Counted from the stretch's first letter, positions 1 through 8,520 are shown. The stretch: 64,000 bases of DNA from Microcoleus sp. bin48.metabat.b7b8b9.023 (GCF_013299185.1 NZ_JAAFKG010000031.1:26724-90723), one strand, 5' to 3'. The notes: generated from the sequence alone by a model not told the origin. A program made the numbers and translations.

Positions 1-36
1 CTATTTTTTTAAGGGATTCTTTGTGGCGGTGCACCC

Positions 37-64
37 TACGACTAATGACTAATGACTAATGACT
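37..64. repeat. Heptamer tandem repeat (TAATGAC)n
   Basis: Three to four copies of a 7-nt unit abut the 3' end of the MFS gene. The last codons and the TAG stop of that gene are formed from the repeat. Confidence 0.8.
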
Positions 65-1318
65 ACTTTTTTTTAACATTCGATCGACCTTTTGCAAAAT
101 TGCGATCGCCAGTATCACACTAATAGCCAAGCCCAACCAGAAATTATCCGCCCCCCATTTACCTCGATCCAAAGCAAAACCGCCCAGTGGCGGGCCGATT
201 AAATAGCCTATAGCCCAACACTGAGAATTAACCGCTAAATACACGCCGCGCAAAGACTCCGGCGCTAAATCCACCACCAAAGCCGAAGCAAAAGGTGTAT
301 AAGCAACAGTAGCAACCGACAAAAAAGTCAAGCCAACAACCGCTAAAAATAGATTGCCAGTTGCAGCCATTCCCGTCAAGCCGATCGCAATAAACCCCAT
401 TCCCCACAGCAGCGCCGAAATCATCAAAGCTTGCGGATGAGAAAACCGCCTCAAAGCCTTAACCACCGGCATCTGCAAAGCCACAGTTAAAAATGTGCTA
501 AAAGCAAACAAAACCGTAATTGTACCCGTAGAAAAGCCTGTTCCCGATGTCCCCGCCGGCACAAACTTACTAAAATACAACGGCATCGTGGTTTGAATTT
601 GGGAAATGTAGAGAGTAAACAGAGTATTGACTAAAGCATAGACTAGCAAAGTGCGATCGCCCAGCGCCACCATCCAGCCATTTTTGAGATTTTTTTTGCT
701 TGTATCCGTTGAGTTAGCTGGTTTGTAGGTTTCTGAAATTGCGCCCCAAACCACCGCAAACAGCACTAAAAACGAGATACCATCGATAATAAAGAGCGAT
801 CGATAATTCCCCGTTACCGCAATCAAAACACCGCCCAAAATAATCCCAACTTGCAAACCCAAATTATCAGCCAGCCGCGTCAAAGCAAAAGCCTCCTGTC
901 GCTGTGCGCCCTCAGTTAAATCCGCAACCATACTTTCGGTTGGAGGCCAATACAAACCCACACCAAAACCCATCAATAAATTAGCAGCAACTAAACCTGG
1001 AAAATCATGAGTCGCCGCCAACAGAAAAGAAGCGACAGCCGAAATCATTGCCGCCAGCAATAAAGTTCGCCGCCTTCCCCAAAATTGGGAATCGCAAAAA
1101 GAACCGCCCAAAATGCGGCCGAATATTCCCGAGATTGAACCGCTACCCAAACCAATCCCAACAGCAGTTGCAGACAAGCCGACGCGATCGACAAAAAAGA
1201 TCGGCGCGTAAAATAAAGTAAAGCCGCTACCGCTTTGGGAGAGGAATCTGCCGGCGGCGAGAATCCACACTTGAGTAGGGAGACGGGGAAGCCAAGATGA
1301 GAATTGAAATTTAGGCAT
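56..1318 (-). CDS. MFS transporter, probable drug or metabolite exporter
   Basis: The protein has 420 residues and the alternating hydrophobic pattern of a 12-helix major facilitator. It sits in the inner membrane and should act as a proton-coupled secondary transporter. A motif-A loop (GGSFCDSQFWGRRRT, residues 71-85) lies between helices 2 and 3, with the usual Asp and the GRR basic cluster. The long central hydrophilic loop around residues 200-215 separates the two six-helix halves. The substrate cannot be read from sequence; the overall look is of the multidrug or tetracycline-resistance-like branch. The final residues (SSH-stop) come from the TAATGAC heptamer repeat, so the original C-terminus may have been slightly different. 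The ATG at 1318 is the first plausible start. Confidence 0.85.
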   Translation of the reverse strand: MPKFQFSSWLPRLPTQVWILAAGRFLSQSGSGFTLFYAPIFFVDRVGLSATAVGIGLGSGSISGIFGRILGGSFCDSQFWGRRRTLLLAAMISAVASFLLAATHDFPGLVAANLLMGFGVGLYWPPTESMVADLTEGAQRQEAFALTRLADNLGLQVGIILGGVLIAVTGNYRSLFIIDGISFLVLFAVVWGAISETYKPANSTDTSKKNLKNGWMVALGDRTLLVYALVNTLFTLYISQIQTTMPLYFSKFVPAGTSGTGFSTGTITVLFAFSTFLTVALQMPVVKALRRFSHPQALMISALLWGMGFIAIGLTGMAATGNLFLAVVGLTFLSVATVAYTPFASALVVDLAPESLRGVYLAVNSQCWAIGYLIGPPLGGFALDRGKWGADNFWLGLAISVILAIAILQKVDRMLKKSSH

Positions 1319-1322
1319 ATAT

Positions 1323-1429
1323 TATAGCCTTTCTCAGAAAGATGAGGTACTCATGGGGATAGGGCATAGGGCATAGGGCATAGGGCATAGGATTAGCGGG
1401 CATACATCACTTTTTTGAGAAAGGCTATA
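1323..1429. repeat. MITE-like element, copy A (27-bp inverted ends, heptamer interior)
   Basis: The left end 1323-1349 begins TATAGCCTTTCTC. The right end 1403-1429 is its near-perfect inverse (22 of 27 positions). The interior is a GGGCATA heptamer array at 1356-1391. The same ends occur at 4902-5013 and 53857-54123 with different interiors. No ORF for a transposase lies inside, so movement would depend on an enzyme supplied from elsewhere. Confidence 0.7.
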
Positions 1430-1439
1430 AATTTATAAG

Positions 1440-1496
1440 AGTCTGCGGTTGAAACCAGGTATGTATAAACGATGTCTGCCTCCGCAGACTGAAGAA
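1440..1496. repeat. Degenerate GGTTGAAACC / CCTCCGCAG dispersed repeat
   Basis: The stretch carries cggttgaaacc followed by gcctccgcagactgaag. This is the same arrangement seen at 58318-58500. A 63-codon open frame on the minus strand (1393-1584) runs through this repeat and MITE copy A and is probably not a gene. Confidence 0.55.
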
Positions 1497-1580
1497 TTAA
1501 AATAAAATTAAAGCATAATTTAGGTATTGTCGAGTCAAACCAAACCTCAACCGTATTTGTTTGCAAGCTTTTCGATGAAT

Positions 1581-1901
1581 TCAAGTGTCAGCCGATTCAT
1601 AAATCACCTTTCCTTTTTCGATAATTTCCCTGACAAATAAATCATTCCAAGCTAGTCGTTGTTCAATTTCAGCAGGAGTTCGCACTAATAAATCTAGAGC
1701 AAATTTCGGTTGAGTTTTACTTAGTATTTCCCAAGTTTTGCGAAAATTATTACCTTCTGAAGATAAAATTACCAACATATCAACATCCGAATCGCTCGTG
1801 GGATTCCCATAGGCGTAAGAGCCGAACAAAATCATTTTTTCTGGTTTAAATTGATTGGCTATTGCCGCACTCAATTCCAGAATTTTGTTTATTTCAATCA
1901 T
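1581..1901 (-). CDS. MNT-type nucleotidyltransferase domain protein
   Basis: A 106-residue single-domain protein of the minimal nucleotidyltransferase (polymerase-beta fold) family. The active-site signature GSYAYGNPTSDSDVDMLVI (residues 27-45) shows the GS motif and the DxD metal ligands; a third Asp lies in FALDLLV (residues 68-74). Proteins of this size usually pair with an adjacent HEPN toxin, which they inactivate by AMP or oligo-AMP transfer. Here no recognisable HEPN gene is present. The downstream 63-codon frame (1393-1584, overlapping by 4 nt) shows no HEPN Rx4-6H motif and is largely repeat. This is therefore an apparently orphan MNT gene, perhaps the remnant of a HEPN-MNT toxin-antitoxin pair. 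Confidence 0.8.
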   Translation of the reverse strand: MIEINKILELSAAIANQFKPEKMILFGSYAYGNPTSDSDVDMLVILSSEGNNFRKTWEILSKTQPKFALDLLVRTPAEIEQRLAWNDLFVREIIEKGKVIYESADT

Positions 1902-2199
1902 TGGCTAATATCTTTGATATTTGGCAATTTAACTGTAATAATAATAACACATAAATTTTATCGGTATATTGCTATGAGTAATTATCAATAGTTGTTTGCG
2001 ATCGCCACAACGTTTAAACTATTGCTGTGCGATCGCCAGCTACCGAAGCCTTCCAACAGAAACACCTACCAGCTTAACAATTCTTCTAATTCAGTTACAC
2101 AAAAGTTACCATTAATTTAAAAATACTTAACACGATTTGAGAAAAAAGTTAGTTAAGCTCTAGAAAAGGCAGAAGAAAATTTTAGAGGTTCTAATTTAT

Positions 2200-2706
2200 A
2201 TGACAGCTATTACATCGTCGAGAGTGGAATCAATCAGACCCCGCTGGCAAGCAATTGTCATGGTAGCCTTGATTTTCTGGCTCAGCGGTAGCCTGATTAT
2301 CGATCTAGTTATTATGCCGAGTCTCTATGTATCTGGCATGATGGTATCTTCTGATTTTGCAGCAGCCGGAAATTTAATGTTCTGGGGATTCAACCGCGTT
2401 GAGTTAATCTGTTCGGGCTTGGTAGCAACGGGTTTGATGGTTTTGAGCAATTTAATGGGTGACTCGGGCAAGCGCAGCCGCACAGCGATCGTATTATCTT
2501 TGGTACTTCTGGCGATCGCCCTGATTGACACCTACGGCCTCACACCTCAAATGAGCGCTTTGGGAATTCAGCTAAATCTGTTCGACTCCGCAGCAGAAGT
2601 GCCCGCCGCAATGAATTCACTCCACCAAGGATATTTTGTTTTGGAAGCGCTAAAGTTGGCTGTCGGCGGTACGCTGCTGGGCTGGTGCTACCAAAACCAA
2701 GTTTAA
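2200..2706 (+). CDS. Four-helix integral membrane protein, DUF4149-like
   Basis: A 168-residue protein with four hydrophobic spans (about residues 18-45, 63-85, 95-112 and 145-163). The first span carries the WLSGSLIIDLVIMPSL pattern seen in DUF4149-type proteins, where a Gly and an Asp or Phe sit in helix 1 next to a Pro. No catalytic motif is visible and the function is unknown. The ATG at 2200 is preceded by AGAGG at 2184-2188. The gene is divergent from the MNT gene across a 298-nt AT-rich spacer with two HIP1 sites, and it ends before a strong terminator hairpin. Confidence 0.6.
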   Translation: MTAITSSRVESIRPRWQAIVMVALIFWLSGSLIIDLVIMPSLYVSGMMVSSDFAAAGNLMFWGFNRVELICSGLVATGLMVLSNLMGDSGKRSRTAIVLSLVLLAIALIDTYGLTPQMSALGIQLNLFDSAAEVPAAMNSLHQGYFVLEALKLAVGGTLLGWCYQNQV

Positions 2707-2753
2707 TTCACACAATCCTCAAAGGTTGAATTGAGAAAAAACTCAATCTGTAG

Positions 2754-2788
2754 CGGCGGGCGTGAATTTACGCCCGCCGTTAATTTTT
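2754..2788. terminator. Rho-independent terminator, probably bidirectional
   Basis: A perfect 10-bp GC-rich stem (2754-2763 with 2770-2779), a 6-nt loop and a following T-rich tract (ttaattttt). It lies between the convergent DUF4149-like gene and the small UPF0016 gene and can serve both. Confidence 0.75.
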
Positions 2789-2836
2789 GGGAATTTTAGC
2801 GATCGTCAACTATATCAAGTTTCCCGATCGCAAATC

Positions 2837-3130
2837 CTACTCGGAAGCTTCAGCCTCATCTGATTTTGGCCACAGCAGGCGCAAGCCCATCACCGCAAAT
2901 CCGATCGCAGCGATCGTCTTTACCAACCTCTCCGGTAACACCTCCGCCGTACCTTGTCCAACCAAAACACCAAGGAAACTCGCCAACAGCAGCGCCGACG
3001 CCGTACCGAAAAATACAGCCCGCGGCGAGTTGCAACTGCTACCAAGGGCGATCGCAGCTAATTGACTTTTGTCACCCAATTCTGACAAAAACACCGTAAT
3101 AAAGGTTATTCCTAAAAGTTGCCAATCCAT
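2837..3130 (-). CDS. Half-size UPF0016/GDT1 manganese exporter subunit (second of two)
   Basis: A 97-residue membrane protein with three hydrophobic spans and one copy of the family signature E-x-G-D-K-S (SELGDKSQ, residues 16-23). UPF0016 (TMEM165/GDT1/Mnx) proteins export Mn2+ or Ca2+ from the cytosol; in cyanobacteria Mnx protects against manganese excess. The canonical protein has two such repeats in one chain. Here each half is a separate gene and the partner is 3406-3882, upstream on the same strand. The two products are expected to form a heteromer in the inner or thylakoid membrane. The 275-nt gap between them holds a palindromic repeat and a 68-bp tandem duplication. Confidence 0.85.
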   Translation of the reverse strand: MDWQLLGITFITVFLSELGDKSQLAAIALGSSCNSPRAVFFGTASALLLASFLGVLVGQGTAEVLPERLVKTIAAIGFAVMGLRLLWPKSDEAEASE

Positions 3131-3268
3131 ATTTTTTTTAGTTCTTAGTTAGGTATTTAGAAATCTACAATTTACTCACAAACTTCGAGAAACCCGATTT
3201 CTTTCCACATACCCATGTTGTTAACTATCAGTCAGATCGTGTCCGGTTGATTACCGTCACAAAAACCG

Positions 3269-3327
3269 TTTGTAGTGCGGACTTCAGTCCGCAGCATAAT
3301 AAAGCGGACTGAAGTCCGCACTACAAA
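3269..3327. repeat. GCGGACTTCAGTCCGC palindromic element
   Basis: A 24-bp arm (3269-3292) is followed, 11 nt later, by its inverse (3304-3327). Each arm is itself a palindrome around GGACTTCAGTCC. The same family occurs at 3372-3395 (half copy), 6919-6981, 22943-23053 and 55857-55919. Confidence 0.8.
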
Positions 3328-3438
3328 AGCACATCGTTTAACCCAGCACTTCCCAAAGTAAAACCGCCGAAGCGGACTGAAGTCCGCACTACAAACGCAC
3401 ATCGTTTAACCCAGCACTTCCCAAAGTAAAACCGCCGA
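3303..3438. repeat. 68-bp tandem duplication over a gene 3' end
   Basis: Units 3303-3370 and 3371-3438 differ at one position (3328 A versus 3396 C). Each unit holds one arm of the GGACTTCAGTCC palindrome plus the last codons and the stop of the larger half-exporter gene. The duplication therefore arose after the palindrome inserted next to the gene. Confidence 0.85.
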
Positions 3439-3882
3439 AATCGCCAGCAAAATCACTCCCGCAGCCCTCTCCAAAGTTTGCGGAGCAATTCGAGTCGCCA
3501 GCCACCTTCCCAGCAAAACCCCCAACAAACTCGTTGCAATCAAAGCCGAACCCGCACCCGCAAACACAATCCAAGGATTCCGAGATTCAGCCGTCATCAA
3601 CAAAATCGCAACTTGAGTTTTATCTCCAACTTCCGCAAAAAAAATAGTGGCAAAAGTCGAAGCAAAAATTGCCCAATGCTTCGGCTTCAGTTGCTTTTCT
3701 TCCTGACAGATATCGGGATTTGCACTCACTGAAATTTCTGCCTGCTCAGGGGTTAAAGCAGCACAAATCTCAGAAGTATCTTTAAGTTTTTGTAGTTGTA
3801 CTTGTGGTGGCAAATCAGAATTGGGGGTTTCTGAGTCAGAATCAGACAAGTTTGGCGGTACAGAATCAAGTTTCACGGGCAA
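3406..3882 (-). CDS. Half-size UPF0016/GDT1 manganese exporter subunit with N-terminal extension (first of two)
   Basis: A 158-residue protein. Residues 1-68 are hydrophilic, acidic and probably disordered. Residues 70-158 form one UPF0016 repeat with three spans and the signature E-x-G-D-K-T (AEVGDKTQ). Together with 2837-3130 it supplies the two repeats that the full-length Mnx exporter carries in one chain, so a heteromeric Mn2+ exporter is likely. The gene leads its partner on the minus strand. Its 3' end (last 11 codons) is duplicated downstream in a 68-bp tandem repeat. The first Met was taken as the start; a start nearer the membrane domain is possible because the extension is poorly constrained. 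Confidence 0.85.
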   Translation of the reverse strand: MPVKLDSVPPNLSDSDSETPNSDLPPQVQLQKLKDTSEICAALTPEQAEISVSANPDICQEEKQLKPKHWAIFASTFATIFFAEVGDKTQVAILLMTAESRNPWIVFAGAGSALIATSLLGVLLGRWLATRIAPQTLERAAGVILLAISAVLLWEVLG

Positions 3883-4029
3883 TGAGTGCTAAACGCTATT
3901 TATTTTTGACTTCTACTTTCGATCTTAACTTTCTCTGTGCCTGCTTTTACCAAACCAGACCCATCTTTTTTTCCGGAGATTCCGCAACCAATTCCAGAAA
4001 CTGCTCACCTCACCCAAACACGGATAGAA

Positions 4030-4096
4030 GCCCCACAGTTATCTGTCAATCCAAAATCCAAAATCCAAAATCTCAAATCCCAAATCCAAAATTCCC
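4030..4096. repeat. Heptamer tandem repeat (AAAATCC/AAATCTC)n
   Basis: Imperfect 7-nt repeats of the AAATCCA class fill most of the spacer between upp and the exporter gene. Confidence 0.7.
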
Positions 4097-4100
4097 TGGT

Positions 4101-4751
4101 TCAAGTGCCGTAAGTTCGATCGCCCGCATCACCCAAACCAGGTACAATAAACCCCTGTTCGTTGACTATTTCGTCGATCGTTGCCGTGTAAAGAACCAAA
4201 CTCGGGTACTCCGTACTCAGCCGCTTCAAAGCCGGAGGAGCAGCCACCACAGAAATAATCCGAATCAAACTCGGGTTAACTCCCCGTGAAATCAATTCCT
4301 GCATTGTCGCCACAATCGTCCCGCCAGTCGCCAGCATCGGCTCGCTAATTATCACCCGCGTTTCCGGGTTAAACTGCGCCGGCAATTTATTCAAATAACA
4401 AGTCGGCTCCAGCGTCTCCTCATTCCTCGCCATACCCAGATGGTAAACCGAAGCCAGCGGCACAACCGTCTGAATTCCTTCCAGCAGTGATAAACCCGCC
4501 CGCAAAATCGGTACCACAACTAACGGAGCTTCCGGGTTAATAAAAGTCGCCGGACATGGGCTCAAAGGCGTCTGCACCGTTGTTTCCACTGTCGGTAGCC
4601 AATCTCGAATTGCCTCGTAGGCGAGCCAGCGTCCCAATTCTGTCATCGCAGAACGAAAAAGTACCGATGGGGTGGCGGCGTCGCGGGCGACAGCCAGCCA
4701 ATGTTTAATTAACGGGTGGGGCGGAACGTAAACGCGCAGTTGCAGGGGCAT
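4101..4751 (-). CDS. upp: Uracil phosphoribosyltransferase
   Basis: A 216-residue enzyme that converts uracil and PRPP to UMP in pyrimidine salvage. The PRPP-binding loop is visible as ISEPMLATGGTIVATM. The uracil-binding C-terminus ends PGLGDAGDRTYGT, as in the family. The upstream half has VVVPILRAGLSLLEG, typical of UPRT. I chose the Met at 4751 (MPLQLRVYVPPHPL), which matches the usual N-terminus. The 38 codons upstream of it read through a dispersed palindromic repeat (4805-4850) and would give an atypical basic extension. Confidence 0.93.
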   Translation of the reverse strand: MPLQLRVYVPPHPLIKHWLAVARDAATPSVLFRSAMTELGRWLAYEAIRDWLPTVETTVQTPLSPCPATFINPEAPLVVVPILRAGLSLLEGIQTVVPLASVYHLGMARNEETLEPTCYLNKLPAQFNPETRVIISEPMLATGGTIVATMQELISRGVNPSLIRIISVVAAPPALKRLSTEYPSLVLYTATIDEIVNEQGFIVPGLGDAGDRTYGT

Positions 4752-4804
4752 GAGGAAATTGGGGAAATTGCTAGATTTGAAGGATTTGATGCGGTGCGAT
4801 CGTT

Positions 4805-4850
4805 TTCGTTGGCGTAGCCCCCGTAGGGCGGGCTTCGCTAACGATCGCTC
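4805..4850. repeat. GCGTAGCC...GGGCGGGCTTCGC dispersed repeat
   Basis: The sequence ggcgtagcccccgtagggcg followed by ggcttcgctaacgatcg forms a hairpin just 5' of upp. Short GC-rich palindromes of this kind are common interspersed repeats in filamentous cyanobacteria. Confidence 0.6.
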
Positions 4851-4901
4851 TGTGCAACTTATCACAATCTTCCATTCTTTAATCTAAAATCTAAAATCCT
4901 A

Positions 4902-5013
4902 TATAGCGGTTCTCGAAAAAGTGAGGTATGCCCTATGCCCTATGCCCTATGCCCCATGCCCTATGCCCCATGCCCTATGCCTTATTTACCTCATCTTTCT
5001 GAGAAAGGCTATA
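4902..5013. repeat. MITE-like element, copy B
   Basis: Left end 4902-4928 (TATAGCGGTTCTC...) and inverted right end 4987-5013 (...GAGAAAGGCTATA). The interior is a TATGCCC heptamer array (4926-4982). The ends match copies A and C. Confidence 0.7.
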
Positions 5014-5337
5014 AGTCTCTTTGTTTGTAGACCTTCGTCACTTTATTGAAATATTTTTTCAACAGTATTGACATAAATTAGCAACAAGGCTATAGTAATT
5101 TTTAGTGTTCTCCTCTCAAAGGATCGGCAGACGGGGGCAGTCGGCAATGGTAGACTGTTCCCGCATTTTTTTGACGTAGGAGCATAGGGAATTGGGCATA
5201 GGGCATAGGGCATAGGGCATAGGGCATAGGGCATAGGGCATAGGGCATAGTTTCTTCCTTCTTCCTTCTTCCTTCTTCCTTCTTCCTTCTGGAGCGATCG
5301 ACTGTAAAATTGTATAAATATTAAGATTTTTAACCAA
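5014..5337. other. Gene-free spacer 5' of crtH with two heptamer arrays
   Basis: A GGGCATA array at 5193-5250 runs directly into a CTTCCTT array at 5251-5290. Open frames on the minus strand here only read the repeats. The crtH promoter is presumably in 5290-5337, which is AT-rich; no clear -35/-10 pair was recognised. Confidence 0.7.
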
Positions 5338-6882
5338 ATGTCAGCTCCTACCCAATCCCAGTTATTTTCCGCCAACTCCCGCCCGACAGAGCAAGAGTTT
5401 GATGTGATAGTCATCGGTTCCGGCATTGGCGGACTCGTGACTGCAACCCAGCTAGCAGCCAAGAAAGCCAAAGTTTTGGTACTCGAAAGCTACACAATTC
5501 CGGGGGGTAGTGCTGGATATTTCGATCGAGAAGGCTACAGATTTGATGTTGGAGCCTCCATGATATTTGGGTTCGGACAGCGCGGCACCACCAACCTCCT
5601 CACCCGCGCCCTCAAAGCCGTCAACGTCAGCCTAGAAACAATTCCCGACCCGGTACAGCTTCACTATCACCTACCCTCAGGTCTGGATCTGGAAGTTCCC
5701 CAGCCTTATGACAAATACTTGCAAGAATTAATTGACAGGTTTCCTCACGAGCGCGAAGGCATCCAGAAATTTTACGGCGAATGCTGGAGCGTATTCAACT
5801 GCCTCAACGGCATGGAATTGCTATCCCTAGAAGAACCTGGATATCTAGTTCGAGTCTTTTTTCAGAATCCTTTAGCCTGTTTGGGATTAGTAAAATATCT
5901 CCCTCAAAATACTGGCGACATTGCGCGGCGCTACATAAAAGACCCGACTTTGCTGAAATTTATCGACATGGAATGCTACTACTGGTCTGTAGTACCCGCA
6001 GACTTAACGCCGATGATTAACGCCGGAATGGTATTTTCCGACAGACATTACGGCGGTATCAATTATCCCAAAGGCGGAGTCGGTCAAATTGCCCAAAAAT
6101 TAGTAGAAGGATTAGAAAAATGCGGCGGGACAATTCAGTACAAAGCTAAAGCAAAAAAAATTATCACAGAAAACGGTCGCGCTGTCGGAGTCGAGCTAGT
6201 AACTGGCGAAGTTTACCGAGCCAAACGGATAGTTTCTAATGCGACGCGCTGGGATACTTTCGAGAAATTGTTGCCTGCCGAAGAGATGCCAGCTAGCGAG
6301 AAGAAATGGCAGCAGCGCTATCAAAAAGCCCCCAGTTTCTTGAGCTTGCATTTAGGAGTAGAAGCCAGCGTCATCCCTGCTGGTACTGCCTGCCACCACA
6401 TTTTGTTAGAAGATTGGGACAAAATGGAAGCCCCAGAAGGAACTATTTTAGTATCAATTCCAACGGTACTCGACCCAGATTTAGCTCCGGCAGGATATCA
6501 TATCGTTCATGCTTTTACTTCTAGCTGGATGGAAGAATGGGAAGGACTTTCTCAGCAGGAATACGAGGAGAAAAAAGAAGAGGCAGGCGGCAGAATTATT
6601 GACAGATTAGAAAAGATTTTTCCGGGTTTAGATGCTGGTTTGGATTATATGGAAGTTGGGACGGCGCGTTCTCACCGCCGCTTTTTGGGCCGCGAAGATG
6701 GAACTTACGGGCCGATTCCCCGCCAGAAGTTAATGGGTTTGTTGGGGATGCCGTTTAATCGAACTTCTATGCCTGGTTTGTATTGTGTGGGCGATAGCAC
6801 GTTTCCCGGACAGGGTTTAAATGCGGTGGCATTTTCTGGGTTTGCTTGTGCCCATCGAATTGCTGTGGATTTGGGGTTTTAG
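5338..6882 (+). CDS. crtH: Carotenoid isomerase CrtH (prolycopene to all-trans-lycopene)
   Basis: A 514-residue FAD-dependent enzyme of the phytoene-desaturase superfamily. The dinucleotide-binding motif VIGSGIGGL is at residues 25-33, followed by the [13 protein letters not shown] stretch typical of CrtH/CRTISO. The C-terminal FAD motif is [18 protein letters not shown]. It isomerises cis bonds of prolycopene in the thylakoid or cell membrane, giving all-trans-lycopene for cyclisation. The length is normal for cyanobacterial CrtH and the start at 5338 gives the usual short N-terminal extension. It is followed by a strong terminator at 6991-7025. Other members of the superfamily (CrtI, CrtO) are less likely, given the [15 protein letters not shown] region near the C-terminus. 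Confidence 0.92.
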   Translation: MSAPTQSQLFSANSRPTEQEFDVIVIGSGIGGLVTATQLAAKKAKVLVLESYTIPGGSAGYFDREGYRFDVGASMIFGFGQRGTTNLLTRALKAVNVSLETIPDPVQLHYHLPSGLDLEVPQPYDKYLQELIDRFPHEREGIQKFYGECWSVFNCLNGMELLSLEEPGYLVRVFFQNPLACLGLVKYLPQNTGDIARRYIKDPTLLKFIDMECYYWSVVPADLTPMINAGMVFSDRHYGGINYPKGGVGQIAQKLVEGLEKCGGTIQYKAKAKKIITENGRAVGVELVTGEVYRAKRIVSNATRWDTFEKLLPAEEMPASEKKWQQRYQKAPSFLSLHLGVEASVIPAGTACHHILLEDWDKMEAPEGTILVSIPTVLDPDLAPAGYHIVHAFTSSWMEEWEGLSQQEYEEKKEEAGGRIIDRLEKIFPGLDAGLDYMEVGTARSHRRFLGREDGTYGPIPRQKLMGLLGMPFNRTSMPGLYCVGDSTFPGQGLNAVAFSGFACAHRIAVDLGF

Positions 6883-6918
6883 TGGTAGGGTTCGTCACAT
6901 TTAAAATAACTCCAATCA

Positions 6919-6981
6919 GGTTGGTAGTGAGGACTTCAGTCCTCATCCAATAAGATAGGACTGAAGTCCTCACTACCAACC
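6919..6981. repeat. GAGGACTTCAGTCCTC palindromic element
   Basis: The arm ggttggtagtgaggacttca at 6919 onward is mirrored by its inverse ending at 6981. It belongs to the family at 3269 and 55857, but the outer stem is GAGG/CCTC instead of GCGG/CCGC, a paired change. Confidence 0.8.
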
Positions 6982-6990
6982 TAAAGACTA

Positions 6991-7025
6991 AAAACCCGGT
7001 TTCTCTACAGAAACCGGGTTTTTCA
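6991..7025. terminator. Rho-independent terminator of crtH (AAACCCGGTTTCT palindrome)
   Basis: A perfect 14-bp stem (6991-7004 with 7009-7022), loop CTAC, then T residues. The same palindrome core occurs five more times in the window, so it is both a dispersed repeat and a probable terminator here. Confidence 0.7.
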
Positions 7026-7029
7026 ATTG

Positions 7030-7498
7030 AAAATTGCCTGTTTGCATTCTGTGAAGTACCCCAACTTGCTTCGCTGAAGTTGGGGCTTCCAACCGGAGCT
7101 AACAAGGACGGTCTTATTCGTCTTCGGAGTTTCCCGTCTCAACAGCCGTTGCCTCTACTATGCCGTCATAGCGTTGGTCTTACACAGCCTCCACAGGCAG
7201 CAATCCCACTTCCTGAGATTGTTTGATTTCTATTCGTACAACGCATGGAGGACTTACGACAATGGTCAGCCAGCGGATTTGTTCTTTCCCCGTTTCTCAT
7301 GCTAGTTCCCAGGCTAAAAGCCTTTTGTGGTCAGCCATGCGGGTGGGTCAACGACCAACTCAATTATACTCTGAATTGGCTGTTGCAGCGATAGCGGAAA
7401 CAGCCGCGTCTTTCATCCCCCACATGAGCCATTCCGCAATTTGCTTCGCTCTTGCTTCATTACCAGAGGTGGGGGAGTTCCCGACTATTTGTTAAATG
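7030..7498 (-). pseudogene. Remnant of an IS200/IS605-type element (tnpB 3' end and right end)
   Basis: Read on the minus strand, 7240-7050 contains a broken frame with SGSGIAACGGC followed by RPSLLAPVGSPNFSEASWGT, interrupted by two stops. This looks like the C-terminal tail of cyanobacterial IS605 OrfB (TnpB) proteins. A small hairpin at 7058-7086 (CCCCAACTT...AAGTTGGGG) resembles the right-end structure of such elements. A second hairpin, CCCCCAC...GTGGGGG, lies at 7418-7477. No intact transposase frame remains. The plus-strand open frame 7223-7495 is judged a shadow. Confidence 0.4.
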
Positions 7499-7501
7499 AG
7501 T

Positions 7502-7942
7502 TTACTGATCGTAGCTGCCGCCTACGCCGATTTGGGTATTGTAGATTTTGGCATCAGTAATGGTCATGTTTTCCATTGATGCGCCTGATACGTCAGCGGT
7601 GTTGATGATGGCGGCTGTCAGATTTGCCCGATCGAGGTCTGCGCCATTTAAACTGGCGTTAGTCAGGAAAACTGCGGTTAAGTTGGCACCCGTCAAGTTA
7701 GCCCCGGTCAAGTCAGCGCCTTCGAGGTTAGCATTGGAGAGGTTTGCGCCTTGCAAATTCGCTTCTCTCAAATCTGCACCAATCAAATGAGCCTCCGCCA
7801 AATTTGCTCCTGACAAGTCACACCCAAAGCATTGCCCAGTGGAGAGTAGCTGCTTGACCTGAGCGGGATTTGCAGCACTAGCGGGCCCGGCAAACAGTAG
7901 GGGAGCAATTAAAAAAGTTGTGGCTAGTAAATGGCGTTTCAT
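7502..7942 (-). CDS. Secreted pentapeptide-repeat protein
   Basis: A 146-residue protein with a signal peptide (residues 1-23, cleavage after GPASA). It continues with a Cys-containing linker (TGQCFGCDLSGANL) and about 14 A(D/N)LxX pentapeptide repeats up to residue 125. Such repeats fold as a right-handed quadrilateral beta-helix. The CxxC-like pair before the first repeat is common in cyanobacterial lumenal or periplasmic members. The location is periplasm or thylakoid lumen and the function is unknown. A GGGGAGGAAAAGGG tract lies just before the ATG. The gene is divergent from the large GGDEF-EAL gene across a 578-nt spacer. Confidence 0.88.
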   Translation of the reverse strand: MKRHLLATTFLIAPLLFAGPASAANPAQVKQLLSTGQCFGCDLSGANLAEAHLIGADLREANLQGANLSNANLEGADLTGANLTGANLTAVFLTNASLNGADLDRANLTAAIINTADVSGASMENMTITDAKIYNTQIGVGGSYDQ

Positions 7943-8520
7943 AATCCCTTTTCCTCCCCAGACTTGATGTTTAAGTTCTTCTGTTTATATCTACAAGCTT
8001 ACCACGGTCGTTTTCGCAAATTTGCGATCGAATTCACAGACCTGCTGTGATATTCATTATCCTCCGCAACCGGCAGGTGGTCTAGAAAAGCTCGCAAAAC
8101 TTAATATCGTAAAACTTAACACTGCCGAACTTAATACGGTCTGTTTTTGTAGTAATCTTTTCTAGGTTAGCCAGGACAGCGAACATACGTCTCTTGCCGA
8201 AGATGGATATAATTACCGCTGCGATGGACGATCGTCTGAGTTAATTATCTGCCAAAAAGTTCCCTAGAAATACATTATTTATAATAAAACTGTCACGGGA
8301 CAGAAAATTTACATTTAAAATCAAGATATGGTTATAACTTTATAGGTAGAGCCAGAGCCGTCATCGGCCAGCTTCCCTGCCTAAGTTCGGGGTGCATTTT
8401 TAAGAAAAAATTTTAATTACGTGTCAGCAGCGCTGTCAAAATCCACATATTGATTGGAAAGCAGCGCTTTTTAGCAAGGTTGCAGAGTTAACGCGCGATC
8501 GCCAAAATGAATTAAATCCT
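7943..8520. other. 578-nt divergent spacer without recognised gene
   Basis: It lies between two divergent genes and should hold both promoters. I see three loosely spaced AACTTAA(T/C) motifs at about 8097-8142 and a direct repeat of AGCAGCGCT (about 8426 and 8459). Two HIP1-like sites are also present. No ORF, tRNA or known riboswitch was recognised. Confidence 0.6.

Noticed and set aside
1393..1584. 63-codon minus-strand frame overlapping the MNT gene by 4 nt, a possible HEPN partner
   Set aside because: It lacks the HEPN Rx4-6H motif, and much of it is MITE copy A and a dispersed repeat.
5193..5290. CRISPR-like repetitive stretch
   Set aside because: The unit is 7 nt with no spacers; this is a heptamer array.
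5043..5471. 142-codon minus-strand frame before crtH
   Set aside because: Most residues (YALCPMP period) are translated heptamer repeat and it overlaps the crtH 5' end.
7223..7495. 90-codon plus-strand frame inside the IS200/IS605 remnant
   Set aside because: No protein-like motif; it lies antisense to the degenerate transposase remnant.
8160..8520. Riboswitch or small RNA before the GGDEF-EAL gene
   Set aside because: Some GC-rich segments could fold, but no known riboswitch core was recognised and no strong stem with a U-tract was found.
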